A DNA stretch of 64,000 nucleotides. Origin: Ensifer sp. LC11 (lineage in GTDB: Bacteria; Pseudomonadota; Alphaproteobacteria; Rhizobiales; Rhizobiaceae). Positions 1 to 12,217 of this stretch are shown here, piece after piece (position 1 is the first letter of the stretch; each line of letters begins with the position of its first letter). The stretch spans positions 62,001 to 126,000 of the forward strand of contig NZ_MBSO01000005.1 of the NCBI RefSeq assembly GCF_001695835.1. The letters run 5' to 3'. The translations under genes were made by a program, and so were the position numbers. A model generated the notes under the pieces. It saw only the letters and a list, made by a program, of their open reading frames with translations, did no database searches and was not told the DNA's origin.

Positions 1-58
1 CCGATTGAAATTCCTTCATCAAAAAGTATCGATTGATATTTTAACGATTGCCGTTTAA

Positions 59-1099
<1,041 letters not shown>

Positions 1100-1158
1100 T
1101 CGCGTCCCGCTGAGCGGACGCTCCGTATCCGCCCAGCCTCTTTGTTTTTGCCGCATTG

Positions 1159-1187
1159 GTGCGGGTAGGTGCCTCACCTGCCCGCAC
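1159..1187 (+). other. Intercistronic hairpin between mdh and sucC
   Basis: A 13-bp stem with a 3-base loop: left arm 1159-1171 pairs with 1175-1187 with one G-U pair. No run of T follows, so it is more likely an mRNA-processing or 3'-end-stabilising structure than an intrinsic terminator. Confidence 0.55.
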
Positions 1188-1211
1188 AATGCTCCAGACA
1201 GGAAAACCACC

Positions 1212-2405
<1,194 letters not shown>

Positions 2406-2422
2406 CTGAAGGACCAGACCTC

Positions 2423-3325
2423 ATGTCGATTCTCGTTAACAAGAACACCAAGGTCCTCGTTCAGGGCCTGACCGGCAAGACCGGCACCTTCCATACCGAA
2501 CAGGCGCTTGCCTATTACGGCACACAGATGGTCGGCGGCATTCACCCGAAGAAGGGCGGCGAAACCTGGACCGGCTCCAAGGGCGAAACCCTGCCGATCT
2601 TCGCATCGGTTGCCGAAGGCCGTGAAAAGACCGGTGCGGACGCATCCGTGATCTATGTTCCGCCGGCAGGTGCCGCAGACGCGATCATCGAAGCGATCGA
2701 CGCGGAAATCCCGTTCATCACCTGCATTACCGAAGGCATCCCGGTTGCCGACATGGTGCGCGTCAAGGCCCGTCTCGACCGCTCCAAGTCGCGCCTGCTC
2801 GGCCCGAACTGCCCCGGTATCCTGACGCCGGAAGAATGCAAGATCGGCATCATGCCGGGCTCGATCTTCCGCAAGGGTTCGGTCGGCATCGTCTCGCGTT
2901 CCGGCACGCTCACCTATGAAGCCGTGTTCCAGACCTCCAACGAAGGCCTCGGCCAGACGACGGCCGTCGGCATCGGCGGCGACCCGGTCAAGGGCACCGA
3001 GTTCATCGACGTGCTCGAGATGTTCCTGGCGGACGAGGCCACGACCTCGATCATCATGATCGGCGAAATCGGCGGTTCGGCCGAAGAGGATGCGGCGCAG
3101 TTCCTCATCGACGAGGCCAAGAAGGGCCGCAAGAAGCCGATGGCCGGCTTCATCGCCGGCCGTACCGCGCCGAAGGGCCGCACCATGGGTCACGCCGGCG
3201 CCGTCGTTTCCGGCGGCAAGGGCGATGCGGAATCCAAGATCGCAGCGATGGAGCAGGCAGGCATCCGCGTGTCGCCGTCGCCGGCCCGCCTCGGCAAGAC
3301 GCTGGTCGAAGTCCTGAAGGGCTGA
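2423..3325 (+). CDS. sucD: Succinyl-CoA ligase subunit alpha
   Basis: Alpha subunit of succinyl-CoA synthetase, carrying the CoA-binding domain and the phosphorylated histidine. The 300-residue product has an N-terminal Rossmann CoA-binding domain ([12 protein letters not shown]), the LLGPNCPGI motif near residue 130, and the active-site histidine in [16 protein letters not shown] near residue 250. The ATG is 17 bases after sucC and follows a GAAGGA Shine-Dalgarno. A 243-base gap with a strong hairpin then separates it from sucA. Confidence 0.97.
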   Translation: MSILVNKNTKVLVQGLTGKTGTFHTEQALAYYGTQMVGGIHPKKGGETWTGSKGETLPIFASVAEGREKTGADASVIYVPPAGAADAIIEAIDAEIPFITCITEGIPVADMVRVKARLDRSKSRLLGPNCPGILTPEECKIGIMPGSIFRKGSVGIVSRSGTLTYEAVFQTSNEGLGQTTAVGIGGDPVKGTEFIDVLEMFLADEATTSIIMIGEIGGSAEEDAAQFLIDEAKKGRKKPMAGFIAGRTAPKGRTMGHAGAVVSGGKGDAESKIAAMEQAGIRVSPSPARLGKTLVEVLKG

Positions 3326-3336
3326 TCTCAAGACTT

Positions 3337-3368
3337 CTGCCCGGGCCGGAGCGATCCGGCCCGGGCAG
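3337..3368 (+). other. Strong hairpin between sucD and sucA
   Basis: A perfect 14-bp GC-rich stem (3337-3350 with 3355-3368) around a GCGA tetraloop lies 12 bases after the sucD stop. No T-run follows. It may act as a terminator of limited efficiency, an RNase-processing site or a 3' stabiliser that sets the ratio of sucCD to sucAB message. The remaining sequence to 3538 holds no clear promoter that I can identify. Confidence 0.6.
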
Positions 3369-3395
3369 CCTGCAGCCCGCGTGTTTCCTTGGCTG

Positions 3396-3572
3396 ATGCG
3401 AGATCAGGATACGCGGCAAACTGAGTGCCACGGCGAGCCCGGCGCGTCCCTCGATGCGCGACGCCGTAGGAAAGGCAAGGCGCCAAGCGCGCCGAACGAA
3501 CATGAACGACCGGGATACCCGGCAACCCAACTTCAGTCAGGAGGCGGACGAGCTGTCCGCGTGAAACCATGA
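3396..3572 (+). CDS. Possible small ORF whose stop overlaps the sucA start
   Basis: An open frame with an ATG at 3396 (or GTG at 3381) runs to a TGA at 3570-3572, so its stop overlaps the sucA ATG as ATGA. The product, 58 residues, is basic and low in hydrophobic residues and I do not recognise it. There is no clear Shine-Dalgarno before 3396. It may be a chance frame, or a leader that couples translation into sucA. Confidence 0.15.
   Translation: MRDQDTRQTECHGEPGASLDARRRRKGKAPSAPNEHERPGYPATQLQSGGGRAVRVKP
3539..3568 (+). promoter_or_regulatory. sucA ribosome-binding site with an intervening hairpin
   Basis: AGGAGG at 3539-3544 lies about 24 bases from the sucA ATG, too far for normal use. 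A perfect 6-bp inverted repeat (GCGGAC at 3544-3549 with GTCCGC at 3555-3560) sits between them. If folded, it would leave about 8 bases between AGGAG and ATG. No other Shine-Dalgarno is seen closer to the start. Confidence 0.4.
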
Positions 3573-6565
3573 CAAGGCAAGAGGCCAACGAGCAATTCCA
3601 GCTCACATCCTTTCTGGACGGCGCCAACGCCGCCTATATCGAGCAGCTCCACGCACGCTATGAGACGGACCCGGCGTCCGTGTCGGCCGAATGGCAGGCC
3701 TTCTTCAAGGCGCTCGCCGACCGGCCGGAAGATGTCGTGAAGGCAGCCAAGGGCGCCTCCTGGAAAAAGAACAACTGGCCTATCCAGGCCAATGGCGAGC
3801 TCGTGTCGGCGCTTGACGGCGACTGGGGTACGGTCGAAAAGGTCATCGAAAAGAAGGTCAAGGCGAAGGCTGAGGAAGCCGCCGCTGCCACTGGCACTGT
3901 CGCGAGCGCTGCCGACATCCATCAGGCGACGCGCGATTCCGTGCGCGCCATCATGATGATCCGCGCCTACCGCGCCCGTGGCCACCTGCATGCCAAGCTC
4001 GACCCGCTCGGCCTTGCCGCTCCGGTGGAGGACTACAACGAGCTTTCGCCCTCGAACTACGGTTTTGAGGACAAGGATCTCGACCGCAAGATCTTCATCG
4101 ACAACGTGCTCGGCCTCGAATACGCGTCCATCCGCGAAATGGTCGAAATCCTCGAGCGCACCTACTGCTCGACGATCGGCGTCGAGTTCATGCACATGTC
4201 CAACCCGGACGAAAAGGCCTGGATCCAGGAACGCATCGAAGGCCCGGACAAGGGCGTCGAATTCACCCCGGAAGGCAAGAAGGCCATTCTGCAGAAGCTG
4301 ATCGAGTCGGAAGGCTTCGAGCAGTTCATCGACGTCAAGTACAAGGGCACCAAGCGTTTCGGCCTCGATGGCGGCGAATCGCTGATCCCGGCGCTCGAGC
4401 AGATCATCAAGCGCGGCGGCCAGGAAGGCCTCAAGGAAATCGTTCTCGGCATGGCCCACCGCGGCCGCCTGAACGTGCTCTCCCAGGTCATGGCCAAGCC
4501 CCATCGCGCCATCTTCCACGAGTTCAAGGGCGGCTCCTACGCGCCTGACGACGTCGAAGGTTCGGGCGACGTCAAGTACCATCTCGGCGCTTCCTCCGAC
4601 CGCGAGTTCGACGGCAACAAGGTTCACCTGTCGCTGACGGCGAACCCGTCGCACCTCGAAATCGTCAACCCGGTTGTCATGGGCAAGGCCCGCGCCAAGC
4701 AGGACCAGATGGCGACCGTCTTTGAAGGCGACATCATCCCGCTGCGCGAGCGCTCGAAGGTCATGCCGCTCCTGCTGCATGGCGATGCGGCCTTCGCCGG
4801 CCAGGGCGTGATTGCTGAAATCCTCGGCCTGTCCGGCCTGCGCGGTCACCGCGTCGCCGGCACCGTGCACTTCATCATCAACAACCAGATCGGCTTTACC
4901 ACCAATCCGGCCTTCTCGCGTTCGTCGCCCTATCCGTCCGACGTCGCCAAGATGATCGAAGCGCCGATCTTCCACGTCAACGGCGACGATCCGGAAGGCG
5001 TCGTCTATGCGGCGAAGATCGCGACCGAATTCCGGATGAAGTTCCACAAGCCTGTCGTCATCGACATGTTCTGCTACCGCCGCTTCGGCCACAACGAAGG
5101 CGACGAGCCTGCGTTCACCCAGCCGAAGATGTACAAGGTCATCCGTGGCCACAAGACCGTCGTCCAGCTCTATTCGGACCGGTTGATCGCCGAAGGCCTG
5201 ATGTCCGATGGCGAAGTCGAAAAGATGAGGGCCGACTGGCGCGCCCATCTCGAGCAGGAGTTCGAGGCCGGCCAGTCCTACAAGCCGAACAAGGCCGACT
5301 GGCTCGACGGTGTCTGGTCGGGCCTGCGCTCGGCCGACAACCAGGACGAACAGCGCCGCGGCAAGACCTCGGTGCCGATGAAGCAGCTCAAGGAAGTCGG
5401 TCGCAAGATCTCGGAGATCCCGGCAGGCTTCAACGCGCACCGCACGATCCAGCGTTTCATGGAAAACCGCGCCGCGATGATCCAGACCGGCGAAGGCGTC
5501 GACTGGGCGATGGCCGAGGCGCTCGCTTTCGGCACGCTGGTCACCGAAGGTACCAAGATCCGTCTTTCGGGCCAGGACTGCGAACGCGGCACCTTCTCGC
5601 AGCGCCACTCGGTGCTCTACGATCAGCAGACCGAAGAGCGCTACATTCCACTTGCGAACCTGTCTCCGACCCAGGCCCGCTACGAGGTCATCAACTCGAT
5701 GCTTTCCGAAGAAGCGGTTCTGGGCTTCGAGTACGGTTACTCGCTTGCCCGCCCGAACGCGCTGACGCTCTGGGAAGCCCAGTTCGGCGACTTCGCCAAC
5801 GGTGCGCAGGTCGTTTTCGACCAGTTCATCTCGTCGGGCGAACGCAAGTGGCTGCGCATGTCGGGTCTCGTCTGCCTGTTGCCGCACGGCTATGAGGGCC
5901 AGGGTCCGGAGCACTCGTCCGCCCGCCTCGAGCGCTTCCTGCAGCTTTGCGCCGAAGACAACATGCAGGTCGCCAACGTCACGACGCCGGCGAACTACTT
6001 CCACATCCTGCGCCGCCAGGTGAAGCGCGACTTCCGCAAGCCGCTGGTCCTGATGACGCCGAAGTCGCTGCTGCGCCACAAGCGTGCGGTCTCCAGCCTG
6101 TCGGAAATGGCCGGCGAGAGCTCGTTCCACCGCCTGCTGTGGGACGATGCAGAGGTGATCAAGGATGGTCCGATCAAGCTGCAGAAGGACTCCAAGATCC
6201 GTCGCGTCGTGCTCTGCTCGGGCAAGGTCTATTACGACCTGCTCGAAGAACGCGAAAAGCGCGGCATCGACGACATCTACCTGCTGCGCGTCGAACAGCT
6301 CTATCCGTTCCCGGCCAAGGCGCTGATCAACGAGCTCAGCCGCTTCCGCAACGCGGAGATGGTCTGGTGCCAGGAAGAGCCGAAGAACATGGGCGCCTGG
6401 TCGTTCATCGATCCTTATCTCGAATGGGTTCTCGCCCATATCGACGCCAAGTATCAGCGCGTGCGCTACACCGGCCGTCCGGCCGCCGCTTCGCCGGCGA
6501 CGGGCCTGATGTCGAAGCACCTGGCGCAGCTTGCCGCCTTCCTCGAGGACGCGCTGGGGGGCTGA
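3569..6565 (+). CDS. sucA: 2-oxoglutarate dehydrogenase E1 component
   Basis: Thiamine-diphosphate-dependent E1 of the 2-oxoglutarate dehydrogenase complex, which decarboxylates 2-oxoglutarate and transfers the succinyl group to SucB. The 998-residue product begins MTRQEANEQFQLTSFLDGAN, a start typical of rhizobial SucA. It has the HRGRLNVL stretch near residue 297, GDAAFAGQG near residue 405, the ThDP/Mg motif ending in NNQIGFTT, the FCYRRFGHNEGDEP segment, and the C-terminal transketolase-like domain (GYEGQGPEHSSARLERFLQ). It stands between sucCD and sucB. See the upstream hairpin entry for its unusual ribosome-binding site. Confidence 0.97.
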   Translation: MTRQEANEQFQLTSFLDGANAAYIEQLHARYETDPASVSAEWQAFFKALADRPEDVVKAAKGASWKKNNWPIQANGELVSALDGDWGTVEKVIEKKVKAKAEEAAAATGTVASAADIHQATRDSVRAIMMIRAYRARGHLHAKLDPLGLAAPVEDYNELSPSNYGFEDKDLDRKIFIDNVLGLEYASIREMVEILERTYCSTIGVEFMHMSNPDEKAWIQERIEGPDKGVEFTPEGKKAILQKLIESEGFEQFIDVKYKGTKRFGLDGGESLIPALEQIIKRGGQEGLKEIVLGMAHRGRLNVLSQVMAKPHRAIFHEFKGGSYAPDDVEGSGDVKYHLGASSDREFDGNKVHLSLTANPSHLEIVNPVVMGKARAKQDQMATVFEGDIIPLRERSKVMPLLLHGDAAFAGQGVIAEILGLSGLRGHRVAGTVHFIINNQIGFTTNPAFSRSSPYPSDVAKMIEAPIFHVNGDDPEGVVYAAKIATEFRMKFHKPVVIDMFCYRRFGHNEGDEPAFTQPKMYKVIRGHKTVVQLYSDRLIAEGLMSDGEVEKMRADWRAHLEQEFEAGQSYKPNKADWLDGVWSGLRSADNQDEQRRGKTSVPMKQLKEVGRKISEIPAGFNAHRTIQRFMENRAAMIQTGEGVDWAMAEALAFGTLVTEGTKIRLSGQDCERGTFSQRHSVLYDQQTEERYIPLANLSPTQARYEVINSMLSEEAVLGFEYGYSLARPNALTLWEAQFGDFANGAQVVFDQFISSGERKWLRMSGLVCLLPHGYEGQGPEHSSARLERFLQLCAEDNMQVANVTTPANYFHILRRQVKRDFRKPLVLMTPKSLLRHKRAVSSLSEMAGESSFHRLLWDDAEVIKDGPIKLQKDSKIRRVVLCSGKVYYDLLEEREKRGIDDIYLLRVEQLYPFPAKALINELSRFRNAEMVWCQEEPKNMGAWSFIDPYLEWVLAHIDAKYQRVRYTGRPAAASPATGLMSKHLAQLAAFLEDALGG

Positions 6566-6621
6566 TGCTCCCCTCGCTCTGAGCCAATAGAAACAGATAT
6601 CTGATCAACGGAACAAAAATC

Positions 6622-7860
<1,239 letters not shown>

Positions 7861-7868
7861 TATCTGGA

Positions 7869-7898
7869 GGCAGGGGCGCGCCTTTGTGCGCCCCTGCC
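7869..7898 (+). terminator. Terminator-like hairpin after sucB
   Basis: An 11-bp perfect GC-rich stem (7869-7879 with 7888-7898) lies 8 bases after the sucB stop. There is no T-run, so termination or processing is inferred from position and stability only. Confidence 0.45.
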
Positions 7899-8009
7899 GA
7901 CGCCGCCTCGATCGATGGGGCGAAGCCTGTCTCTACTACCCGGCGCCGCCGAGGACTGGCCGTAACTAACCGATGATGCCGATCTGAACCGCTCCTGGGA
8001 TCGCAAGGG

Positions 8010-8426
8010 ATGATGGAAGCCGCTGCAGCGTCGACTGAAATCTGGGTGCTCGGCTGGAGCGTCGTGCTGTTGATCGCGCACATCCTCGTGCAGGCACTGT
8101 CGCTCGATCTCTCCGGTGATTTCACCATCAAGTACCTGCTTGGCCCGCGCGACGAGCAGCGGGCGTCCAGGAGCGTGGTGTCCGGCCGCCTGCTGCGGTC
8201 GCTGCGCAACATGCTGGAGACCTATCCGGCCTTTGTCGCACTTGCCCTTGCCCTGGCGGTGACCGGCAAGACGGGAGGCCTTGGCGCGATCGGCGCGGTG
8301 ACCTGGTTTCTGGCGCGCGTGGTCTACACCGCACTCTACGTGGCCGGGGTTCCCGTGCTGCGCACTATCGTCTGGTTCGTGTCGATCATCGCCCTGCTGC
8401 TGATGGTCGCGCGGCTTTTGGGCTAG
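8010..8426 (+). CDS. MAPEG family membrane protein
   Basis: A small integral membrane protein of 138 residues with about four hydrophobic helices (near residues 12-30, 72-85, 92-115, 120-137). The segment RSLRNMLETYPAFVALALAL matches the MAPEG family (membrane-associated proteins in eicosanoid and glutathione metabolism), whose bacterial members are mostly uncharacterised. It is first in a run of five tightly spaced genes between sucB and lpdA. No specific substrate can be inferred. Confidence 0.75.
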   Translation: MMEAAAASTEIWVLGWSVVLLIAHILVQALSLDLSGDFTIKYLLGPRDEQRASRSVVSGRLLRSLRNMLETYPAFVALALALAVTGKTGGLGAIGAVTWFLARVVYTALYVAGVPVLRTIVWFVSIIALLLMVARLLG

Positions 8427-8461
8427 CTTTGCTGGCCAACGAAGCAAGAGGAGACCGTCGC

Positions 8462-8887
8462 ATGGCATTCGAACCCAACGTTCCGCCGATCCAGGTGCAT
8501 CTCTGCGTCAAGGACGGCACGGCGGCGATCGCGTTCTACGAGAAGGCCTTCGGTGCCCAGCACACCTTTTGCCAGCTGGCTGAGGATCGCAAGCGCGTGA
8601 TGCATTCCAATCTGTCGCTCTTCGGCGGCGAGATCATGCTGCACGATGAATTTCCCGAGTTCGGCTCGAGCGTGCTTTCGCCGAAGACGGTCGGCGGTGC
8701 GAGCGTTGCCATCAACATCAACCTGCCGAAGGCCGCCGATGTCGATGCGGCCTATGCGAAGGCGGTCGCCGCCGGGGCATCGACAGTGCTGGAACCGCAG
8801 GATACCTTCTGGCACGCACGCTACGCGCGTATCCAGGATCCCTTCGGCCACGTCTGGGCCTTCAACGCACCGGTCGCACAATCATGA
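8462..8887 (+). CDS. VOC family (glyoxalase/PhnB-like) protein
   Basis: A 141-residue protein of the vicinal-oxygen-chelate superfamily, related to PhnB-like glyoxalase/bleomycin-resistance proteins: a beta-alpha-beta-beta-beta repeat with FYEKAFGAQ in the first half and the closing DPFGHVWAF in the second. The ATG at 8462 follows AGAGGAGA; an earlier TTG at 8429 is possible but adds 11 unlikely residues. The stop overlaps the start of the LysE-family gene as ATGA, so they are cotranslated. The reaction is unknown. Confidence 0.85.
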   Translation: MAFEPNVPPIQVHLCVKDGTAAIAFYEKAFGAQHTFCQLAEDRKRVMHSNLSLFGGEIMLHDEFPEFGSSVLSPKTVGGASVAININLPKAADVDAAYAKAVAAGASTVLEPQDTFWHARYARIQDPFGHVWAFNAPVAQS

Positions 8888-9525
8888 GCCAATATCTCTT
8901 CGAACTCGCATCGCTGATGGCGATCTTTTCCTTTGCTATCGTCTCTCCCGGCGCCGACCTTGCCATGGTCATGCGCCAGTCGATCGTGCATGGCCGCCGT
9001 CCGGCGATCATCACGTCCTTCGGCATCGGCTCGTCGCTGATGTTTCATGTGACCTACACGATCCTCGGCCTCGGGCTGATCATTTCGCAGTCGATCTATC
9101 TCTTCAACATCGTCAAATGGTGCGGCGTCGCTTACCTGATCTATATCGGCATCAAGGCTCTGCGCGCTGGCCAGACGGAAATCAAGGTCGAGCGCACGGA
9201 GGGCAATGAGCCCGGCAAGGGCCAGTCGGCCGCCAAGGCTTTCGGCCTTGGCTTTGCCGCCAATGCGCTCAACCCCAAGCCGGTGTTCTTCTTCCTGTCG
9301 ATCTTTTCGACGGTCGTCAGCGCGCACACGCCGATCCTCGTCAAGTTCGGCTATGGTCTCGTCATGGCCTCGTGCCTGATCCTCTGGTTCGTCGGCGTCA
9401 GCCTGTTCATGACGACGCCGCGCATGCGCGCCGCCTTCACCCGCGCCAGCAAGTGGATCGACCGCGCCAGCGGCGTGGTGTTCATCGCGCTCGGCCTCAA
9501 ACTCGCAACGGAGAAGGCTGCCTGA
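8884..9525 (+). CDS. LysE family translocator
   Basis: A 213-residue inner-membrane exporter of the LysE/RhtB family, predicted to have six helices. Family marks are the N-terminal SPGADLAMVMRQSI, the YLIYIGIKALR segment after helix 3, and NPKPVFFFLSIF in the central part. Members export amino acids or derivatives; the substrate here is not known. It overlaps the VOC gene by 4 bases and is followed 2 bases later by a secreted protein gene. Confidence 0.88.
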   Translation: MSQYLFELASLMAIFSFAIVSPGADLAMVMRQSIVHGRRPAIITSFGIGSSLMFHVTYTILGLGLIISQSIYLFNIVKWCGVAYLIYIGIKALRAGQTEIKVERTEGNEPGKGQSAAKAFGLGFAANALNPKPVFFFLSIFSTVVSAHTPILVKFGYGLVMASCLILWFVGVSLFMTTPRMRAAFTRASKWIDRASGVVFIALGLKLATEKAA

Positions 9526-9527
9526 TC

Positions 9528-10028
9528 ATGGTCGCTCGTCGCCTCATCCCCGTGCTTTTCTGCGCTGCGCTTGCCGCGCCGGCTGCTGCTGCCGAGTGCA
9601 AGCAGTCGCACGCGATCTATGGCGATCGTGACGGCGGCTATGAGCTGCGCTTCGAGCCTGTCGGCTCGGCAAGTGCTGCGACCAGCAACCATTTCAAGGT
9701 GGCCGTGCTGAAGCCCGGCCTGCTGCTTGACGGCGTCGTGATGCCGGCGGGCGAGCCGGAGCGGGCCACGGGGCTGATCATGCACAATTGCCCCGAGGGG
9801 GACGCGACCGGCGAGGAACTGCGCGCCTGCACGGTCTGGCAGGGTGTCGTCTATGCGCTCGATAAGGCCGGCGCGCTCAGCGAGATCCCCGCCGAGAGTG
9901 AGCCGGCGGCGGCGCAGCTGCTGCTGCCCGACTTCGGACCCTCTCTCAGAGCATCGAGCGCCTGGGGCAAAGGCAAGGCAGAAGCCGACAGCTGGGATTC
10001 CTTCACCCTCAAGGGATGCGCCGCATGA
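9528..10028 (+). CDS. Secreted protein of unknown function
   Basis: A 166-residue protein that starts MVARRLIPVLFCAALAAPA, a clear Sec signal peptide with likely cleavage after AAA before the first Cys-containing stretch (ECKQSH). The mature part contains three or four cysteines that could form disulfides in the periplasm. I do not recognise the family. The ATG at 9528 lies 2 bases after the LysE stop, and the stop overlaps the start of the SDR gene. Confidence 0.75.
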   Translation: MVARRLIPVLFCAALAAPAAAAECKQSHAIYGDRDGGYELRFEPVGSASAATSNHFKVAVLKPGLLLDGVVMPAGEPERATGLIMHNCPEGDATGEELRACTVWQGVVYALDKAGALSEIPAESEPAAAQLLLPDFGPSLRASSAWGKGKAEADSWDSFTLKGCAA

Positions 10029-10777
10029 GCGCAAGTCCCGTTCTTCTTGTGACCGGCGGCAGCCGCGGCATTGGCGCGGCGGTCTGCCTTGCGGCGGCGA
10101 AAGCCGGCTGGCGCGTCGCGGTCAACTACGCAACGAACCGCAAGGCGGCCGATGCAGTGGTCCGCGCGATTGAAAAGGCCGGCGGCTCGGCGGTCGCGGT
10201 TCAGGGCGACGTCGGTTCCGAGGCGGATGTCCAGGCGATCTTTGCCGCCGTCGATGCGGCCTTTGGCCGGCTGGACGGCCTCGTCAACAATGCCGGCATC
10301 GTTGGGCCAACCGCACGGATCGACGAGATGTCCGTCGAGCGGCTGGAGCGAATGTTCCGCATCAACGTCACCGGCTCCATCCGCTGCGCGGCCGAAGCCG
10401 TCCGCCGCATGTCGACGCGTTATGGTCACCGGGGCGGCGTCATCGTCAACCTCTCCTCGGCAGCAGCCGTGCTTGGCTCGCCGGCGCAATATGTCGACTA
10501 TGCCGCCTCGAAGGGTGCGATCGATACCTTCACCATCGGCCTTGCACGTGAGGTGGCTGCCGAGGGCATTCGCGTCAACGCTGTTCGCCCCGGCGTCATC
10601 GATACCGAGATCCATGCCTCCGGCGGCCTGCCGGACCGGGCCCGTGATCTCGCTTCCACCATTCCCGTTCAGCGACCCGGCACCGCCGAGGAAGTCGCTG
10701 ACGCGATCCTCTACCTCCTGTCGGACAAGGCGACTTATGTGACGGGAGCAATTCTCAATGTCAGCGGCGGGCGGTAA
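10025..10777 (+). CDS. SDR family oxidoreductase
   Basis: A 250-residue classical short-chain dehydrogenase. It shows the TGGSRGIGAA nucleotide-binding motif near the N-terminus, NNAG near residue 85, the catalytic Ser in NLSSAAA, and YAASK (Tyr-x3-Lys) near residue 160, plus the usual RPGVIDTEI and C-terminal GAILNVSGGR. The ATG at 10025 overlaps the preceding stop as ATGA, which favours it over an ATG 9 bases upstream. It is last in the five-gene run before lpdA. The substrate is unknown. Confidence 0.88.
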   Translation: MSASPVLLVTGGSRGIGAAVCLAAAKAGWRVAVNYATNRKAADAVVRAIEKAGGSAVAVQGDVGSEADVQAIFAAVDAAFGRLDGLVNNAGIVGPTARIDEMSVERLERMFRINVTGSIRCAAEAVRRMSTRYGHRGGVIVNLSSAAAVLGSPAQYVDYAASKGAIDTFTIGLAREVAAEGIRVNAVRPGVIDTEIHASGGLPDRARDLASTIPVQRPGTAEEVADAILYLLSDKATYVTGAILNVSGGR

Positions 10778-10801
10778 CCGCCCTGAAGGAAGGATAGTCA
10801 A

Positions 10802-12208
10802 ATGTCTTATGATCTCATCGTTATCGGCAGCGGCCCGGGCGGCTATGTCTGCGCCATCAAGGCGGCCCAGCTTGGCCTGAAGGTGGCCGTCGTCGAAAAG
10901 CGCGCCACCTATGGCGGCACCTGCCTCAACATCGGCTGCATCCCGTCGAAGGCGCTGCTGCATGCCTCCGAGATGTTCCACCAGGTCGCCCATGGCGTGG
11001 ACGCGCTTGGCGTCGAGGTTGCAGCGCCGAAGCTGAACCTCGGAAAGATGATGGCCCACAAGGACGCGACGGTTAAGGCCAACGTCGACGGCGTTTCGTT
11101 CCTGTTCAAGAAGAACAAGATCGACGGAATCCAGGGCACCGGCAAGGTGCTCGGCCAGGGCAAGGTCTCCGTCACCAACGACAAGGGCGAGGAACAGATC
11201 CTCGAAACCAAGAACATCGTGATTGCCACCGGCTCCGACGTTGCCGGCATTCCGGGCGTTCAGGTCGACATCGACGAGAAGGTCATCATCTCCTCGACCG
11301 GCGGCATCGCGCTCGAAAAGGTGCCGGCCAACATGATCGTCGTCGGCGGCGGCGTCATCGGCCTCGAGCTCGGTTCGGTCTGGGCACGTCTCGGCGCCAA
11401 GGTAACAGTTGTCGAATATCTCGATACGATCCTCGGCGGCATGGACGGCGACGTTGCCAAGCAGTTCCAGCGCATGCTCGCCAAGCAGGACATGGAGTTC
11501 AAGCTCGGCGCCAAGGTGACCGGCGTCGTCAAGGACGGCAAGGGTGCGAAGGTGACCTTCGAGCCGGTCAAGGGCGGTGACGCCCAGACGCTTGAGGCCG
11601 ACGTCGTGCTGATTGCCACCGGCCGCAAGCCCTATACCGACGGCCTTGGCCTCGATAAGGCCGGCGTCGTCATGGACCAGCGCGGCCGTGTCGAGATCGA
11701 CCATCACTACCAGACGAGCGTTACCGGCATCTACGCCATCGGCGATGTGGTGCGTGGCCCGATGCTTGCCCACAAGGCGGAAGACGAAGGTGTGGCGGTT
11801 GCGGAGATCCTTGCCGGCCAGGCCGGCCACGTCAACTACGACGTCATCCCCAGCGTCGTCTACACCCAGCCGGAAGTCGCCTCCGTCGGCAAGACCGAGG
11901 AAGAACTGAAGGCCGCAGGCGTCGCCTACAAGGTTGGCAAGTTCCCGTTCACCGCCAATGGCCGTGCGCGCGCGATGCTCGCCACCGACGGCTTCGTCAA
12001 GATCCTGGCTGACAAGGAAACCGACCGCGTGCTCGGTGGCCACATCGTCGGCTTCGGCGCCGGCGAGATGATCCACGAGATCGCCGTGCTGATGGAATTC
12101 GGCGGTTCCTCGGAAGACCTCGGCCGCACCTGCCATGCGCATCCGACCATGTCGGAAGCGGTCAAGGAAGCGGCGCTGTCGACCTTCTTCAAGCCGATCC
12201 ATATGTAA
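10802..12208 (+). CDS. lpdA: Dihydrolipoyl dehydrogenase (E3)
   Basis: FAD-dependent E3 that reoxidises dihydrolipoamide of SucB with NAD. The 468-residue product has the FAD motif GSGPGGY, the redox disulfide in GGTCLNIGC (Cys about 41 and 46), the central NAD-binding GGGVIGLELG, the second FAD motif YAIGDVVRGPMLAHKAEDEG, and the catalytic His-Glu dyad in the C-terminal interface domain (HAHPTMSEA). It is separated from sucB by five unrelated small genes but stays in the same direction, 24 bases after the SDR. Confidence 0.96.
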   Translation: MSYDLIVIGSGPGGYVCAIKAAQLGLKVAVVEKRATYGGTCLNIGCIPSKALLHASEMFHQVAHGVDALGVEVAAPKLNLGKMMAHKDATVKANVDGVSFLFKKNKIDGIQGTGKVLGQGKVSVTNDKGEEQILETKNIVIATGSDVAGIPGVQVDIDEKVIISSTGGIALEKVPANMIVVGGGVIGLELGSVWARLGAKVTVVEYLDTILGGMDGDVAKQFQRMLAKQDMEFKLGAKVTGVVKDGKGAKVTFEPVKGGDAQTLEADVVLIATGRKPYTDGLGLDKAGVVMDQRGRVEIDHHYQTSVTGIYAIGDVVRGPMLAHKAEDEGVAVAEILAGQAGHVNYDVIPSVVYTQPEVASVGKTEEELKAAGVAYKVGKFPFTANGRARAMLATDGFVKILADKETDRVLGGHIVGFGAGEMIHEIAVLMEFGGSSEDLGRTCHAHPTMSEAVKEAALSTFFKPIHM

Positions 12209-12217
12209 TGAACCTGC

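Noticed and set aside
3533-6520. A 995-codon open frame on the minus strand opposite sucA
   Set aside because: It mirrors sucA almost end to end and its product is rich in Arg, Asp, Val and Leu as expected from the complement of GC-rich codons. SucA is unmistakable on the plus strand.
9851-12202. A 783-codon minus-strand frame across the SDR and lpdA
   Set aside because: It crosses two genes with clear products on the plus strand and has no recognisable domain; antisense frame of a high-GC genome.
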